Below, in pieces: positions 62,357 to 64,000 of a stretch of DNA of 64,000 bases. Numbering within the stretch: position 1 is the stretch's first letter; every line of letters begins with the position of its first letter. Made by a program: the position numbers and the translations under genes. A model generated the notes under the pieces. It had not been told where the DNA came from and searched no databases. It was given only the letters and a program-made list of their open reading frames with translations. The DNA lies in the NCBI RefSeq assembly GCF_020731145.1, contig NZ_JAJFZN010000005.1:1-64000 (forward strand). Reading direction: 5' to 3'. Source of the DNA: Sneathiella sp. HT1-7 (GTDB lineage Bacteria > Pseudomonadota > Alphaproteobacteria > Sneathiellales > Sneathiellaceae).

Positions 62357-63321
62357 TTTGCGCTAATCCTTGGGTCGATAATCCGGTAGGCAATATCAAC
62401 GACGATATTGACGACCAGAACGAGCACTGCAGAGAAAAACAGAATCCCGAGCAGGGTGGGGGAATCCCGTCTCAAAATGGATTCGAACGCCAAAGTTCCC
62501 AGGCCGGGCCAGGCAAATACAGTTTCCACCAAAACCGCACCGGAGATAACTTGTGCGAACTGAAGGCCTGCAAAAGTGACGACCGGCAAGACGGCGTTAC
62601 GGAGGGCATGCTTATAGACAACAAGAAAGCGACTCAGCCCTTTTGCCCGCGCCGTCCGTATATAATCGGATTCCAAGACTTCCAGCATGCTGGCACGGGA
62701 CAGACGACTGTAAAAGGCGAGATAGATGGAAGCAAGCGTCAGAGCAGGGAGAACGAGATGCCAGACGACATCAAGGATATAGGCAAAGTTACCTTCCGGT
62801 TCATCCGCTGTGGCCATGCCAGCAATGGGGAAAATTGGGAGAGCGACGGAAAGCAGCAGAATCAGCATGATCCCGATCCAGAACACCGGCGCAGAAAACC
62901 CTGCGAGCGATAATAAGGTAACAACATTGCTCAGCAAAGAGTTGCGCTTTTGGGCGGATGCGATGCCGAGCGCTGTTCCGACGAATAATGCAAATAGAAG
63001 GGCGGTGATGACGAGCAGAAGCGTGGCGCCTATGCGATCAAATATGAGTTCTGTTACGGGCTTGTCATAGTAAAAGCTATAACCAAGGTTGCCCTGCAGG
63101 ACATTCCCAAGGTAGGTGAAAAGCTGTACATGAAAGGGTTGATCAAGGCCGAAATCGGCGCGAAGCTCTGCGAGAAGTTCTGGTGTGGCGCCACCCATTT
63201 CTCCGGCAAGAACTTCAACCGGATCGCCGGGGGCAATATGGATCAATGTAAAATTAAGGACCAGTACCGCGAGTAGCAGTATGACTGCATTGCCTATTCT
63301 TTTGGACAATGATTTTACCAT
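62353..63321 (-). CDS. peptide/nickel ABC transporter permease (DppB type)
   Basis: 322 residues. The HIAPGDPVEVLAGE loop near 28-41 and the EAA loop SDYIRTARAKGLSRF near 220 are standard for DppB. It lies 75 nt downstream of the binding-protein gene. Confidence 0.92.
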   Translation of the reverse strand: MVKSLSKRIGNAVILLLAVLVLNFTLIHIAPGDPVEVLAGEMGGATPELLAELRADFGLDQPFHVQLFTYLGNVLQGNLGYSFYYDKPVTELIFDRIGATLLLVITALLFALFVGTALGIASAQKRNSLLSNVVTLLSLAGFSAPVFWIGIMLILLLSVALPIFPIAGMATADEPEGNFAYILDVVWHLVLPALTLASIYLAFYSRLSRASMLEVLESDYIRTARAKGLSRFLVVYKHALRNAVLPVVTFAGLQFAQVISGAVLVETVFAWPGLGTLAFESILRRDSPTLLGILFFSAVLVLVVNIVVDIAYRIIDPRISAK

Positions 63322-63396
63322 TTAATGCCTCATGCATACCGCGAATGGAGACCGGGGCGAGGGTCTCTGTATAGGCCGCCGCCCCGGATATTCGTT

Positions 63397-64000
63397 TTAG
63401 TCTTTCAGATACACGTCATGCCATGGCGCCAGCGGGCCGAAGACACTTGACGGAGGATTGCCGACCTTATCGGAATAGACGGTCGCGGTGAAATCCTGCG
63501 GCATATAGATAAAGACAAGATCTTCTACTGCTTTACGCTGAATTTCAGCATAGGTAGCTTTACGTTTGTCGAGGTCTGTTTCAACGGCGGCAGCATCGAG
63601 AAGCGCATCCATAGCCGGATCGCAATACCCTTGTGTATTTGACCAGATCACATTGCGGATATTGTCGCAATCGAAATGCCGGTGAACGCCGATGACGGGA
63701 TCCGGATAGTTGAAGGAACCATTCATTGTCGCCTGATAGTCAAAGCTGGAGATGCGTTTAACCCAGGTACCAAAGTCAGGTGCCTGACGGAGTTCAACTT
63801 TTATGCCAATCTTGCCGAGCTGAGACTGAATATATTCCCCCATCGGACCATGAGCTTGTTTCGCCCAGCTCGGAATATCGAGGGTGAAGGAAAAACGCTC
63901 GTCATTTGCGCCGACCGGGTATCCTGCTTCATCAAGCAGAGCCGCTGCTTTCTCGAGATCGGCTTCAAAACTCGGCACATCACCAGAATAGAACACGCTC
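63397..64000 (-). CDS. peptide ABC transporter substrate-binding protein, 3' part (SBP family 5)
   Basis: The C-terminal ~200 residues of an SBP_bac_5 protein, with no start inside the window. Typical features are AAALLDEAGYP, then IQSQLGKIGIKVELRQ and YAEIQRKAVEDLVFIYMPQ. It continues beyond base 64000. It leads the operon and sets the substrate: a peptide, opine or other small ligand that cannot be told from this part. Confidence 0.9.
   Translation of the reverse strand, partial: SVFYSGDVPSFEADLEKAAALLDEAGYPVGANDERFSFTLDIPSWAKQAHGPMGEYIQSQLGKIGIKVELRQAPDFGTWVKRISSFDYQATMNGSFNYPDPVIGVHRHFDCDNIRNVIWSNTQGYCDPAMDALLDAAAVETDLDKRKATYAEIQRKAVEDLVFIYMPQDFTATVYSDKVGNPPSSVFGPLAPWHDVYLKD

Noticed and set aside
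1-64000. CRISPR arrays, tRNA or rRNA genes
   Set aside because: No regularly spaced short repeats beyond IS ends, and no cloverleaf or rRNA-like segments were recognised on either strand by eye.

Overview
The window reads as an alphaproteobacterial chromosome segment, probably from an aquatic, facultatively N2O-respiring heterotroph. The reasons are three kinds of solute-binding-protein transporter (TRAP, polar amino acid ABC, peptide ABC), a complete nosRZDFYLX cluster with an NnrR-like Crp/Fnr regulator and NnrS, and an EcfG-type sigma factor surrounded by GGAAC-N16-TGTT promoters. The genus cannot be fixed from the sequence; a Sneathiella-like lineage is a low-confidence guess. No rRNA, tRNA or CRISPR array was seen.

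Region 1 (1-17.9 kb) is a catabolic island between IS6-family ends that all point the same way. A leftward operon (270-5768) encodes two acyl-CoA dehydrogenases, two small hotdog (MaoC) proteins, a DUF35 zinc-ribbon protein, a thiolase-fold protein without the catalytic cysteines and a PaaG-like isomerase/hydratase. Divergent from it is a TRAP carboxylate transporter (dctQMP), then an IclR regulator, then a rightward operon with E1-alpha, E1-beta, an enoyl-CoA hydratase, lipoyl E2, a third acyl-CoA dehydrogenase and an acyl-CoA ligase. The likely logic is import of a carboxylate, CoA activation, dehydrogenation, hydration, retro-aldol cleavage and oxidation of a 2-oxo or acetoin-like product. 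The substrate is unknown.

Region 2 (17.9-24.6 kb) holds a LysR regulator, a four-gene polar amino acid ABC transporter and a tandem Asp/Glu-racemase fusion, and ends in a decayed IS6 copy. Region 3 (24.7-35.5 kb) holds a periplasmic penicillin-acylase-family Ntn hydrolase, a LysR regulator, a second TRAP transporter, an M20 amidohydrolase, an MmgE/PrpD protein and a second racemase-superfamily protein. It looks like a pathway for an amide-linked (N-acyl or related) acidic amino acid. It ends at an IS6 left-end fragment fused to a fumarylacetoacetate-hydrolase pseudogene, followed by a GMC oxidoreductase.

Region 4 (37.9-48.9 kb) is the nitrous oxide reductase locus. Region 5 (49-59.4 kb) is a general-stress block: AI-2E permease, hemerythrin, DUF1328, hybrid histidine kinase, EcfG-like sigma factor, OmpR-type regulator, DUF883/holin-like/entericidin genes, a DUF2383 protein, a PRC-barrel protein and CsbD. 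Six EcfG-type promoters with identical 16-nt spacing sit in front of these genes. Region 6 (59.5-64 kb) is a peptide/nickel-type ABC transporter operon, cut by the window end inside its binding-protein gene.
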